From assembly GCA_019916065.1 (NCBI GenBank), contig CM034236.1, forward strand, positions 47,111,144-47,175,143: a DNA stretch of 64,000 nucleotides, in the 5' to 3' direction. A model generated the notes under the pieces. It made no database searches. It was not told where the DNA came from and saw only the letters and a program-made list of their open reading frames with translations. This stretch comes from Vitellaria paradoxa (lineage: Eukaryota > Streptophyta > Magnoliopsida > Ericales > Sapotaceae). Positions within the stretch are counted from its first letter, which is position 1. Each line of letters starts with the position of its first letter. Shown here piece after piece: positions 34,782-48,100 of the stretch. The translations under genes and the position numbers were made by a program.

Positions 34782-35358
34782 AAAAAGACAACCTACCCCC
34801 ATTTCAGCACAAATCTTTTAGTGTAAAAATAATAGAACATGACTAGTGTGTGGGCGCGGATATATAATATATATATATAATACAGGGTGAACTCTTCTTT
34901 GTCTCACCTAAACTAGTTCTTCGGAATTTTTACACATTAATTTCAACTCTCAAAATCCTATTCTGCTAACTACCACTTCGAATTGACCATACTCAATTCC
35001 TTAGAAAAATAAATAAATAATTAAGTAATAATTATGTCAATCGAATGCTTTATGTTATGCCCCACTAACTATTTATTAAATGTCCTTATTATATATATAT
35101 ATATATATATATATATTATCATGCGAATTTACGGAATATTTAGAAGTTGTAAAAGTTATAAATTTGTAAAAATTATAGTTTCATAATTTGTACAATAAAT
35201 AAAAAAATTTAATTTAATAAAAATTTATAAAATTTTGTACAATTTCAAACGAATTTATATATACATACATATATATCACTAAATTAGTAGAACAACAGCA
35301 TGTAATGGCTGGTTAATTGATCTTTTAGGCATGACTAAAAAGCCAGCCATGGACGATG

Positions 35359-35367
35359 ATGATGATG

Positions 35368-35409
<42 letters not shown>

Positions 35410-35411
35410 TT
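35359..35411. repeat. Compound trinucleotide microsatellite
   Basis: (gat)n then (aat)n then (att)n; the last two are complementary and could fold into a hairpin. Confidence 0.85.
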
Positions 35412-36961
35412 TCATAGTCTTGTAATATTTTGATAGATGCATGGGTGACATATATATATTTCAATTGAGTTGGAAGTATAATGCATCCAACTTGGAATCC
35501 AATTGGTGCCTATCTATTAATTCATGCAAGTGGAGTAGAGAGTCTAGGGCAGTCTAGTGGCATCTTGGAATTCCAATGTTCAATAATTGGATCCCTTCCT
35601 AAGTTCTTCAAATTGAGAGTGAAAAATATGTTCATAATTATATGATGTCTCTTTTTTTAAAGTACAATATAAGAATAAAATAAAATAAAATTAGAATTTA
35701 ATATTAATATGATATTTTTTCAATCCCAAAAAATATATGCTTGTGCATAAGGGTATGCATGCATGAATCGGCTCAATTTGAGTTCATATTTAATCTAGAA
35801 TTAAACTAATTTTTTTTAGTTCCTAAAATTTGGACGCAAAACTAAATCAATTTCAACTTAAAATCGAACCCAAAATATCGGGTTCATCTGTTAAATTTCC
35901 AAGTTAGCTTAGATTAGATTGGATTAGTTCGGTTTAGTTTCGAGTTAGACTAATTTTCTTAATTTTTAGACTTTCAAATAAGTAATTAATATTAAAAATT
36001 CAAATTAGTTTAAAGTTCAAGCCCACTTCTTTGGATTTACAATATTATATATTATATATAATTATATATTACTTATTATATCTTTTGGATTAGTTTCAAG
36101 TCGTATTAGGTCACATTATATATTATAAATTATAATTTTTATTACTTTCGAGTTGGTATAAATTAGGTTATTTGTTATTTGCGGATTCGGCTAGATTTAA
36201 TTATTTTGTCTACTGACTTTAAAATTAAACTAAAAATATCGGGTAATTAAAATTTTAACTCAAAATCAAACTGATTTTAGTGTATGCACAAACCAACTCA
36301 AATTAACGTAATTGAATTGTTACGATTTTTGAACTGTTGGATTTTTTTGCGCAGCCCTACTTGTGCATTCCAGATTCGGTTAAACACCAACAGTGTATAT
36401 ATATATATATATATATATATATGCATTTCAGTTCAAAAAGCAATTAGAATCCTGTTGGAGTTGCAGACATTCTGAACATCTGCTGAATAATTTTTTTTTT
36501 GGAAGCTGGGAAAGATCTGCTGAATAAAATGAATCATGAGAAAGTGACATGTTTTTTGCTTTTACTGAAGTACTACCTCGTCTCCTAGCTCAGATGTCTT
36601 TGTTTCCTGAATTCAGGGTATCCAGATGTATCTATCTCTATGTCGCACATAATTCAACACTCGAGGTTGGTGGACCGTCCTCTAATTATTCAGGATTCGT
36701 AAATTTAATACGAATCCTACTTAAATTTTTAAATCAAAAAAATAGATTTAATTTTTATTCAATATTTAAAAAGACATAATATTATTATAGTGACTAAAAC
36801 AAATTGAATGATTATAATTTTTTTTTGATAATTTTTTATGGAGATGCGAATAATATGCTTGAAAATTATCAAATAAAAAATTTAAATTTTAATGCAAAAG
36901 TTATATATAATGAAAATAAGTTAAAAAGAGAAAAATTAAAATTTTAATTCCCAAATTAAGG

Positions 36962-37125
36962 CTTTGTTTGGGGCGACAAAAAACTCAAAAAAATATTAAA
37001 AAATACTAAAAAATTTTAAAAGTTATATACTTTTTATCTCACTGCTTGAATTACGAACTTACAATTTATCTCACTTTATCGTATTTTATTTCATTTTTTA
37101 TTACTCTAAACGCACCATAAACCTA
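36962..37125. repeat. Short MITE-like repeat, family B copy
   Basis: Begins ggctttgtttggggcg and ends tctaaacgcaccata; the reverse complement of the end (tatggtgcgtttaga) is an imperfect inverted match to the beginning. The middle has tgaattacgaacttacaat. Confidence 0.6.
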
Positions 37126-37280
37126 ACAACTAGGGTAATTACACATCATAAAATATTATGGCTAATTTAATAAATTATTCAATTTTAAAATGATTAGTGC
37201 ACAAATAACATCATTCTAATAAAAAATTCTTAGTTAAAAAAATATGATGATATTAGCAAAATTGAAAGTGGCATGGTAAT

Positions 37281-37502
37281 CAGGGGCGGATCCATGAAGG
37301 GGCGAGTGAGGATAGTTGCCCCCACTAACTATTAAAAATTTGTATATTTTATATATATTTTGTATAAATTTTTTTATTCTTTTAATATATAAATATATAA
37401 ATTATCCTCACTTAAATTTGATTATGATTTAAAATTTTTTAATGTTTATTTTTTTTAAATTTTATCTCCACTCAACAAAATTTTTGGGTTCGTCCTCGAT
37501 GA
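37281..37502. mobile_element. MITE-like element, ~220 bp
   Basis: Left end caggggcggatccatgaa; the reverse complement of the right end (atcgaggacgaacccaaaaa) is an imperfect inverted match. These resemble the widespread plant elements with 'ggcggatcca' ends. Flanks are gtaat and ataat. Confidence 0.55.
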
Positions 37503-39354
37503 TAATACTCGTTAATTTCTAGTTTCATGCACTTCAAAAGCTCACGATTATTATGACATTGACCAATTATAGCATCATATTTACATCATGCATCCGAACC
37601 ATCATCATCAGAAGATCAGAACCATCCAAATTGGCTGTACAAATGCAGTGTCCAAATTTTCTGGCGCGTAGGTCCTAGAACTGTCTCCGCAACTGCATGC
37701 AGGGGCAGCTGATTTAGGGTTGAAATGTTGGCACAAGGCAGACTAAATGCTTCCGACCCCTATTGTGTGAAGTCTCTATTTTTTTCTCTCTCTCTCTCTC
37801 TCAATGTATGTACATTTGGTGTTGGATTTTTACCCGTAAATCAAAAATAATAGAAGAGTAAAAAATTTTGAATTATTGCCCGTCGTAATTTCGAACTCCA
37901 ACACTGAAATTGAAAGATTATCAAACACATACGGGGCTCCCCACCACTGAAATTGAGAGTGGCATGGTAATACGTTCGGTTGGTGGATAAATTTTTAGCA
38001 TAAAACAATTAACGTTTACTTTAATTTTGACTGTCTGGCAAAGCAATAATATTTGTTATTTTTTTGCTCAGTTATAATAACTTATTAAATTCAAAACTTA
38101 TCAAAATTTTTACTAAACACAAGAAAAGTTGTCAAAAATTACTACTTATTTTAATAAACATACCTAAAATTGCAACTACTAACTTTTAACCAAAAAAATG
38201 CCAATAGTTGTTAAAAATTGAACTTCCAAACGGCCCCAAAATTAGTAGAATTTTTTAGAAATTTTTTGGTAACTTTTAAGTATTTTGGTAAAAATTTTTG
38301 ATAATTTTTAGTAATTTTTGGTAATTTTTTGTATGCTTAGTAAAAATTTTTGTAACTTTTGAGTTAGGTTAAAATGAAATGTAACTTTTGAGTTAGGTTA
38401 AAATGAAATGGCTACTGTATTTCTCATCACGTAGGCAAAAATTAATATATTGGCAACGTGCTAATAGGCAAAATATCAACTTTTAGTATTTTTCAAAATA
38501 TGTATTTAAAACACAAAAAATTGGGTGGCATTTGATTTGTTTTTCTATTTTATGTTTTATGTGTTTTATATTTTAAAACTCTTAATATAAAGAAACAAAA
38601 ACATTCTATTTTTGTTATTTTAGATAAAAAACGCTCAAAATAATTTTTTATCACTTTTATTACATGTGTAAACTAATTTTTTATTTTTCAAAATAAAATT
38701 TGAAAACATAGATGACCAAATACGTTTGAATTGTTTTTCTTATTTTCAAAAGTGTAAAATGAAAAATGAGTTCAAAACCGAAAATAGAAAATAAAAACAA
38801 AAAATCAACGATAAAAAAATAAACCAAATAATAAACCAAATGACAACTTGGTGTTTTTTTTTTTTTTCAAACTAATTTTGCTCCTCCAAATTGAACCATA
38901 AGCTCCAAAACGTTTTCATAACCCTATTTCATAATCTTCGCTAGTGCACAATCATTGCATAAATATTATAGAGAGCGTCATAGTGTTTGCCACTTAAAAC
39001 TGATTGATTTGGGTCATGAGCGTCCGATTCATTAACCCACAGACACTAGCTTCCTATATATTATGTTTTGGGTAATATAGCTAGGTACCCGACGATGCGA
39101 TAAGTGATAAAATGGCCTTAAATCTTTGGGTGATGAAAAGCATAGTTGCCATTATTACCCTTTCTCTTCAGTCTTTTTCTGTAAATCCAATGGCAGATAT
39201 TCAATCACGGCATAGATAAAGCTCACATATATAAAATCATATCACTGTGAATTTAGACAGTGCGACATCCTTGTTCCGAAATAACAAGGGAGACATATAC
39301 CTACAACCCTTTGAGGCAAGTAAAGCTGGTAATTCTATTAATTATACATATGGC

Positions 39355-39700
39355 AGCGTTTCGTTCGTTAATCAATAAAAATATATAAAATTTTTTAAAA
39401 CTTTCTAGCACATTTTGTTATCTCCTATTCTGTGAAATCTCTATAAATTTTTATATATATCTATATATTCTGATAAATTTTTACAAATTTCAATAATTTT
39501 TTTACAAACCCTAATAACTTTTTCACATATCTCAATAACTTTTGAATAAATTTAAACAAATTTGACATAAATCCATGGAAATGGATTTTAATCCGTTCCC
39601 ACGATTTTTTCCTCTAACTTTTTACAATAAAGTCCAAACGTTATATTATTTATCTCTAAAAAATGTGATTTGTATTAGAAACACCAAATATAAAAAATTA
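39355..39700 (+). repeat. Dispersed MITE-like repeat, family A copy 3
   Basis: Shares aaccctaataactttttcac, ctctataaatttttatat and aaaaatgtgatttgtatt with the copy at 18026-18435. It lies just upstream of the bHLH promoter region. Confidence 0.6.
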
Positions 39701-39756
39701 TCCCAAACTGTCTTTTTTCCTTTTTTTTTTTTTATATTTTACTCATCCATACGCCA

Positions 39757-39815
39757 CAAATATATATATATATATAGAGACAGAGAGAGAAAGAAAGAGA
39801 GAGAGAGAGAGAGTT
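39757..39815 (+). promoter_or_regulatory. (TA)n(GA)n tract at the bHLH promoter/leader
   Basis: A TATATA run followed at once by a GA-rich run, ~230 nt upstream of the start codon. The TA run could serve as TATA box and the GA run as the start of the leader. This is inference. Confidence 0.5.
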
Positions 39816-40042
39816 GAGTTTGAAATAAGAGGAGCAAAGGGAAAAAGTAGGAAACAAAATTGGCTCAAGAAAGCAAGAGGTTTGGTTTGAATCATCTGAG
39901 CTGAACTTTTTGCATCTTTGAAAAGAGAACTAAAATTTTTGAAGAGCCTATCAATATATAACATAGCTTACCCAGATATTTTTTGGTATTTTCCGAATCC
40001 TAAGACAAAAAAGAAAGAAAGAGACAGAGAAAGAAAATCAAA

Positions 40043-43000
40043 ATGGATTCTGCAAATCTTCATGATCATCATAATCATCAGCAGCGGCATCAGCTCCCAG
40101 AACAGTTTGTGGGGTGTTCTTTTGCAGCCGAATCTGGTCATGGAGTATCCATCCCTCATCGCTCGAGCCCAAGCATGACTTGGTAGGTATTTATTTTCTG
40201 AGCTAGTCAGTTTAATTAGTTTCATAATTTGTTGATTGTAACAACTAATTAAGGAACAAGAAAATAAAGCATGAAAATTTATTTTCATCTATGCTCCATC
40301 AATTGAGTTGTTCAAGATATGGAGAAGATGATAAAATTTCATTAATTGTAACCATTAATCTAGTTAATTGACCTTACTAGCCTTTACTAAATAAGTCAAT
40401 CTCTATGGAATTAAGGTTGTTCAATGTCATATACTCAATTATTTCCTATGCATATATGAAGCTTCTGCCAATAAAGGAAATTAATGAACTTAATTGTTTT
40501 CAATCTTAATTAAATTCCAATATCTGTGACTGCGCAGGAATGCTGAAAACTACAACATAATCCAGAATGAAATCCACCCAAACTCAAAGGGTTTGTGGAC
40601 AAAGAGGGACTATTCCATATCTCCAATATCCAAGACTTCTCTGATTCAAGACTTTGGCTTATGTGACCAGCAACATGTGCATGATGATGATCTAAGAGAG
40701 AGCCACCGGCTCAGTTCCTTCTCATCTGCTGATGATCATCAGTTGCACTCAAAAGATCAAATTAGTCCTGCTAGATTTGGTGGTGCAGCTTTATCTAGTA
40801 ACAGCTACAACTTCAGCCACGTCTTCCCAAGTACAAATATTTCAAACCCGGACTTGCCTTTATTATTAGGTACAAGTTCTTTAGGCATGAGTTTTCAAGC
40901 TTTAGATCCCTTAACCCCTAGAGATGGTGGCAAGAGGTTTAGCCTCCAGTCTTTGAATGGAAACTTTGGTTTCATGAAAGAGGAAGAATCGAGCGTCAGT
41001 CCATCAAGCAGCTCCAACAAGGTAAATAATTTTGTAATATTGGAGGGTTTTAAATAACGGTGTTGGAGGGTTTCGATTCTGTCTTGTTACATTAATTTTA
41101 TGCAATGGCTGCTTTATTAAAAATTTCATCAGAATAATAATGTGATATCGATAATTTATTAAATAAATTATATTTTTCATAAATTTTTTTTATTTTAAAA
41201 TGACAGACTCACATATTAATTCACCTAACCTGTAGACATTCTCATATCGTAAACAAGTAGATTAATTCACTTTACTATCTGGTCTTTGAAAGGCATCATC
41301 AGTCACCAGGAATGAAGTAACTAGAGTGAAGAGGTTTGGTTGTTTTTCTGAACCAAAGGTATATCCTCAGGAACCAGCTAAGAAGCCTCGTAATGTCGCA
41401 AAGTTGTCTTCTGCTGCACCATTTAAGGTGATGATGCTTCAAAGGAAATATTAATAACTTTTTAAGTTTTTAAAATTTGTAGACATATATATGTGTGTGT
41501 GTATATATATATGTGGATGATAAAAGTTTGTAGGCAATGGGGGTTTGTGGCACATTTGACACTAGGTTAGAAAGGAGAAATTAGGAGACAAGGTAGCAGC
41601 TCTTCACAGGTTGGTTGCACCTTTCGGCAAGGTACGCACCATATCCTTATTTCCTGATCAGAACCCACTATAGATCGACAGGGTTATTTTATTTGTTTAC
41701 CCCATGCTTGTGGAAAAATTAATTTTCTAATGCGTGCGTGTATTTATATATATATGTATATATGTATATGTATATGCATATGCTTGCAGACGGATACAGC
41801 TTCTGTATTAACAGAAGTTATTGAGTACATCCAATTCCTTCAATCCCAGATCCAGGTAACTCTTTTTTTCTTCTTTTATTTGCCTTTTTTTTTTTTTTTT
41901 TTTGTTAATTAGGTAAATTTCCTTACCTTTGTCTTTATTTTCTTGATTTCGTAACGGATGTGTTACCTAACCAAAAAAATTGATTTAGAAAATATCACTA
42001 GAATAATTAAATTAGATTCTTGGTACTGTAAATAAACCTAGTCAAATCAAGTCAAATAGTAAGTTGATCAAGCTTTATTAATTTGAAAATCTTATCAAAT
42101 TTGGATTATATTTAAATTTGATGCAAAAATTTTATCAAACTTGAATTATATTTAAATCTGATGTAAAAATCTTATGGAACCTATAATGGTATTCAAGCTT
42201 GACGAGTTCACTTTTCAAACTTAATTAGTTCTAGGCAAATTGAGTGGTAGATAAGTACTTGAGAAGAGCTTAAATAACTTAATTATTTTATATATCTAAT
42301 TTATTGAGCTACAAATTATGTTCTTGTCAGCTTACTTTCATAATGAATCAATGTTAAACAAGTTTCAAATAAATCGAACGCAAACCAAAGTTAAATTGTT
42401 TAAGTAAGTTAAATTATTTAAATACTCGTTTAAATGGTCTTTTGCGTCCGTATCATTTTAAAACAAATAGTCTATAGGGAGTAATTTATTTTAAACTTTA
42501 TTAATGACTAAATGGAATTAATTAGGCATTAATTATTATGATCGAATTGAGGGATTTTTTTAATCCATGATAGTCTAGAAACTGAAGCCGATGATTTTCA
42601 TTTCGTTTTATCTGCAGACACTCAGCCTCATGTGCATGAAATCAACTCCTACCAAGCCATTTAGTACGATATTATCGCAGGTAACTGAGTTTGCACACGA
42701 ATGTTTAATTAATTGAGAACTCGCATATATGTTTTTTTTCCCCCTTCAAAAATTATGTCTTTTAAGCATGTCACGCAATGTCCTGACTCTCCTCCTAGGC
42801 TCCTATACATATTATCACCGGGTTTTTTTTTTTTTTTTGAACGTTGAATTAAATGAATAAAATAAAATAAAATAAAAACAGTGCCGATAAAAAAAAAAAA
42901 AAAAATTGAGACATGAAATGCGACGTGCTTATGCGTTTTAGGAGAATTTTAGCTTTCATTAGGCTTGGTATCACTGGGGGTACCAATGTATCTTTTGGTA

Positions 43001-43774
43001 GTGTTTGGAGTGAAAAAAAAAAAATTAGTATAAATTTGTAAAAATTAGTACAAATTTGTAATTCGTACAGTGAGTAAAATAATTAATTTTATAAAGATTT
43101 ATGGAGATTTATTTATTTATTTATTTAGATGCCCCCCTTTTTTTATTTTTTCTGTTTTCAGGAAAGTTGAAGTGAAATGATGCATGTGTCAATGATATTT
43201 AAGTAATAAGTTGTATTTTAAGTGATAGACCACAAAATTAACACACCATTTATTTATTTATTTGTATATATTTTCTCGTTATATAACATTATAATTACAT
43301 CTTAAGATTGTTTTTATATTTATGAATTTCAAACCAAGTGATTTGGTGTTAATTATTTCAGGAGAAAATTAATTGTTTGATAACAAAGGTGAAAAATCAG
43401 AATTACTAATTCACCTAATGGTGACATGATGTGAGAGGAAATGTATTGGTTGCCCATCGCGCGCTTACTTATTGTGAAACAAAGATGGTTAGTTTTAATA
43501 TTTAGGGTGAAAAAAAAGAAAAGAAAAGAAAAGAAAACTCATATATCTGTAAAGTATCCATTAGTTTCAGCAAGTGAGCAAATATTAGAGAAACTAATAA
43601 TCTATATATATATATATATATATATGTATACAGGGTTCCAGCATGGAGAATGAAAAGGGAGGGATGAAACAAGATCTCAGAAGTAAAGGGCTTTGCCTTG
43701 CGCCAGTATCGTTTATGTCATATATATCTTCTTACAGCAGCGTCAGAGGAGACGTCGATCTGACTACTCGGTAA
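40043..43774 (+). CDS. Atypical bHLH transcription factor, 364 aa, seven exons
   Basis: Exons: 40043-40182, 40538-41021, 41293-41427, 41566-41631, 41790-41855, 42618-42680 and 43634-43774 (TAA 43772-43774). All have GT-AG borders and consistent phase. The N-terminal half is a His/Ser-rich, low-complexity region. The single bHLH domain spans residues ~254-300 ([20 protein letters not shown], loop GKTDTAS, helix 2 [13 protein letters not shown]). The basic region lacks the His-Glu-Arg set that reads E-boxes, as in the bHLH68/110/111/112/123/133 clade. The C-terminal motif [13 protein letters not shown] is also typical of that clade. These are nuclear regulators, several linked to stress and root growth. 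The ATG opens the first exon right after a purine-rich leader. Family is firm; the orthologue is not. Confidence 0.92.
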
Positions 43775-43924
43775 ATGACGTACATATATGCAAGGAGGCA
43801 CTCAAACATTAATTAAACAAAGTAAAGGAAAACAATAGCTCAAGTGATTATAATGACTGAGCTTTTTAATTTGTTATTGTTGGTTTCATCAAGAGCATGC
43901 ATATGCACAATGCCCAAGAGTCCA

Positions 43925-45104
<1,180 letters not shown>

Positions 45105-48100
45105 TTATTGTCTTTGTATAATACATACCAGATTATTCTTCTTCTTCTTCTTCTTGTCGATGTAAGCTAGAAGCTCCTCTTGCAGGACAAGGGCTTCCTC
45201 CAGAGCCTGAAGAAACAATAGAAGTTAACCCAAAATGCTTTGCAAACACAATTTTTTTTTTTTTTTTTTAATTCAGAAAGTTGAACCAAAATGATGTGTT
45301 AATAGCATTTGGGTAACAAAAAAGAACTTTGATGGGTTATTTTTTCAGAAGGAATAGGCAGCTCACAAGACTGCCACATCATTTTGATAACTTCTTCTGG
45401 ATTTCTTTTCTGGTTATATAGAACTACTCCAACTAGCATAGACGTAAGAACCTCGATTCAGTGATTATTGTTTATCTGCATGATTATCTACAAAATACCA
45501 ACGCTGGTGAAAGCATGCCGAAGAATAGATACACGTGATGCGCTAAAATAATGTGTCAAGGATCCCATCTTGCTTTTGCTTAATTTGTTAGCCATGAGAG
45601 GCAGATGAATCTCCTCCCAAACACAATGAACACATTATGCAGAAATAAATTTTCTTAAAAAAGGCTCTGTTTGAGTGGCAACCAATTTTTCAGAAACACC
45701 TCTCATTTTCTACCTCTAGCACACTCTCGAGCTGAGTTCACCTGAGGAGACCGAGTTCCAGTTACGGATTTCTTTCCTTCAACAAAACGGTTGCACACTC
45801 CGCACTTTCTCAGTGCTGAGAACAAGCCCATACATTAATGTAGTCACCGGTTTTTGCTGTTCACTTAGTGACAACTATATTGGGAGCATTTGCTATATAG
45901 CGTTAAGTGTCTAGCTAACAATTGGTCACCAAAGTGAATCTGAAAACGAAAGGTACCTTCTTGGTTGCCATGAGCTCCTGCTCCAAACAGATAATCCGGC
46001 TCAAAGCAGTATTCAACATTTCCTCATCCTCAGCAGCCAAGGCTGCAGGTTTCATGCTGAGAACCATCGCTTTCTCTTCCAACTTAGCCATGTGTTTAAT
46101 GACGGATGGAAAGTCTGCACTGGATGTGGAAGGTGGTTGTAAATTTTGTGGGTGTGCTTGGCCTTTCCTGACCGTGTCATCACATTGCAACGGGTTGGAT
46201 AAGAGAGGGGCATGATGATCCTTCTTGGGCATGTTCCGAGTCACTCGGATCATGGTGGCAACACCCATGAGGACGGCCAAAAAACCAGTGAAGACCTGGT
46301 TGCTTACCCCTTCAGGATCCTTGGGTTTATTCTTGGTAAAACAGTCTCTCCCTGTTATTTATTGATAAGCCAGTATCAAAAATTTGATTCATAGAAAGGC
46401 AAACTACGAATCTTGCTATCCTTCGAATTAGTCTTCCATTGAATTATGGTAGACCCTGTCCAAATATTTAAGCCAAGGCAAGTAGGTCTATGCAAAGATT
46501 TGTGTCCATGTGATTTAACTGTTCTTAAGCAACATTCTTCATAATTTAAGATTTTCTAAATTGTTGCTAAAATAATGTTAAGCCTATACGTGCTAATGTA
46601 TGTCTTTGTCTGTATGTTAGTTTGTATGTGCGTGCGTGCTTGTTGGGGGGGGGGGGGGGAGAGAAAGAGAGAGAGAGGGTCTTAATGAATTCAATTGCCA
46701 TTTTTCTCCAAAGGAAAATTATAAAAATAAATAAATAAAAACTCCAAACTACAGCTTATTTGATATAGAGTTTAATCAAATTTTAATCTTCCGAAGAGAC
46801 ATTTTTTTTTTGTAATTTTATTTTATTTATAAAGTCAATTATTATATTTTAATTTTTGTAAAAAGATTTTTCATTTAAATGTTTAATTTTCCTTTATTTT
46901 TTTGACTCAGGGATGCTTGCTAAGCACCAACATGTCTACCCAAGGAGTAACACCTGGATAGCATTGGCCAAATAGGAGTTGTTGATTGTGCTGAGCTAAA
47001 TTTTTTTTTTTTGGTATTTCGCAGCCGGTGCTTTTGTTGCCATCAATTAAATCTGAGTTATTAAGATTTTCCTATTTGACAATACTATCATAATTTTGCA
47101 AAATTGATACTTGATTGAAAACTCTAATTACATTGATTAATTTTATTGATTTCAGATAAAATTAATGTTCGGTAAAATAGAGTTATGAATTCCTAATATT
47201 CGCATTAAAATTAAAAAATCATAACTTTTTGTGTCAAATTGTGACCACTGAGTGATAATCCTCCATTTTCACAACTTTTTAAATAACCAATCCAGATTGA
47301 GGAGTGTGAACAGACCCCCCTGAAATAAATTCCCAAAAACCATTGAGAATCTGATACTAACAAGATTTGAGCCCATCCATTTTTATTTTTTTATTTTTTT
47401 TCAAATACGAACTATAAAAACTTTTAAAAAGGGGAAAATTAAGACAACTTTTGGTTATCTTCATTCATGCAAGTTATTTTGCATTTTAGATGCTTTAGAT
47501 TGCACTCAACAGTAAAAATGGAAACATACTCATCTAATTTTATAAGCACCAACATACCTTTTGAGAGGAAAAAATTTTCATTGCGCACGGTTTTTTGCCA
47601 AGGTGAAACCATTGACTTATGAACCAGTGGTATGAACTCTTGACGACCGAAAGATTTACAGAAATTTTTGGTAGTACAAACCTGCCATTTATTCCCAAAT
47701 AAAATGTGGAGAAAGTACATGGTAGCAAACATACCTTATTAGGACCAAATAGTAGAAAGCATAAAACTAACATAAAAACATTGCCAGTTGCAAATACAAA
47801 GAAACTAAAGATTTGTACTGCATATTTATATATATATAAATATATATATGGGGGACATGCTTGTGTGAGTCTGGTGTATGAAACAAGATGGCAGAATAGA
47901 ATCGATCTGTGTTTTCCAGCACACTCGAGCACCACCGTGGTCTCAATAAATCTGTTAATCACTTCTGACTACTATTGGTGTTGGTTAAGTCATCTAGATA
48001 CTTCAAGCTGCTATATGTTCTAATTGCTACCAAGAGCAAACAGGTTCTCTCACTCTCTCTCTCTCTAGTTTCCATGCCAAATTACAGGAAAATTCAAAAT

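Larger units (their letters stand above)
25840..39740. other. Gene-poor interval of ~14 kb
   Basis: No conventional gene seen on either strand. It holds TIR elements, a SINE, the CA/CG-rich array, family B repeats, poly(A)/(T) runs and (AT)n tracts at 31602-31633, 35089-35116 and 36397-36422, plus one small ORF candidate (34584-34781). Everything else is A+T-rich and uninformative. Confidence 0.6.

Noticed and set aside
41730..41912. 60-codon plus-strand ORF with [10 protein letters not shown]
   Set aside because: It is bHLH exon 5 read together with intron sequence on both sides, not a separate gene.
45922..46215. 97-codon plus-strand ORF opposite SFH exon 12
   Set aside because: It is antisense to a well-supported coding exon; no independent evidence.
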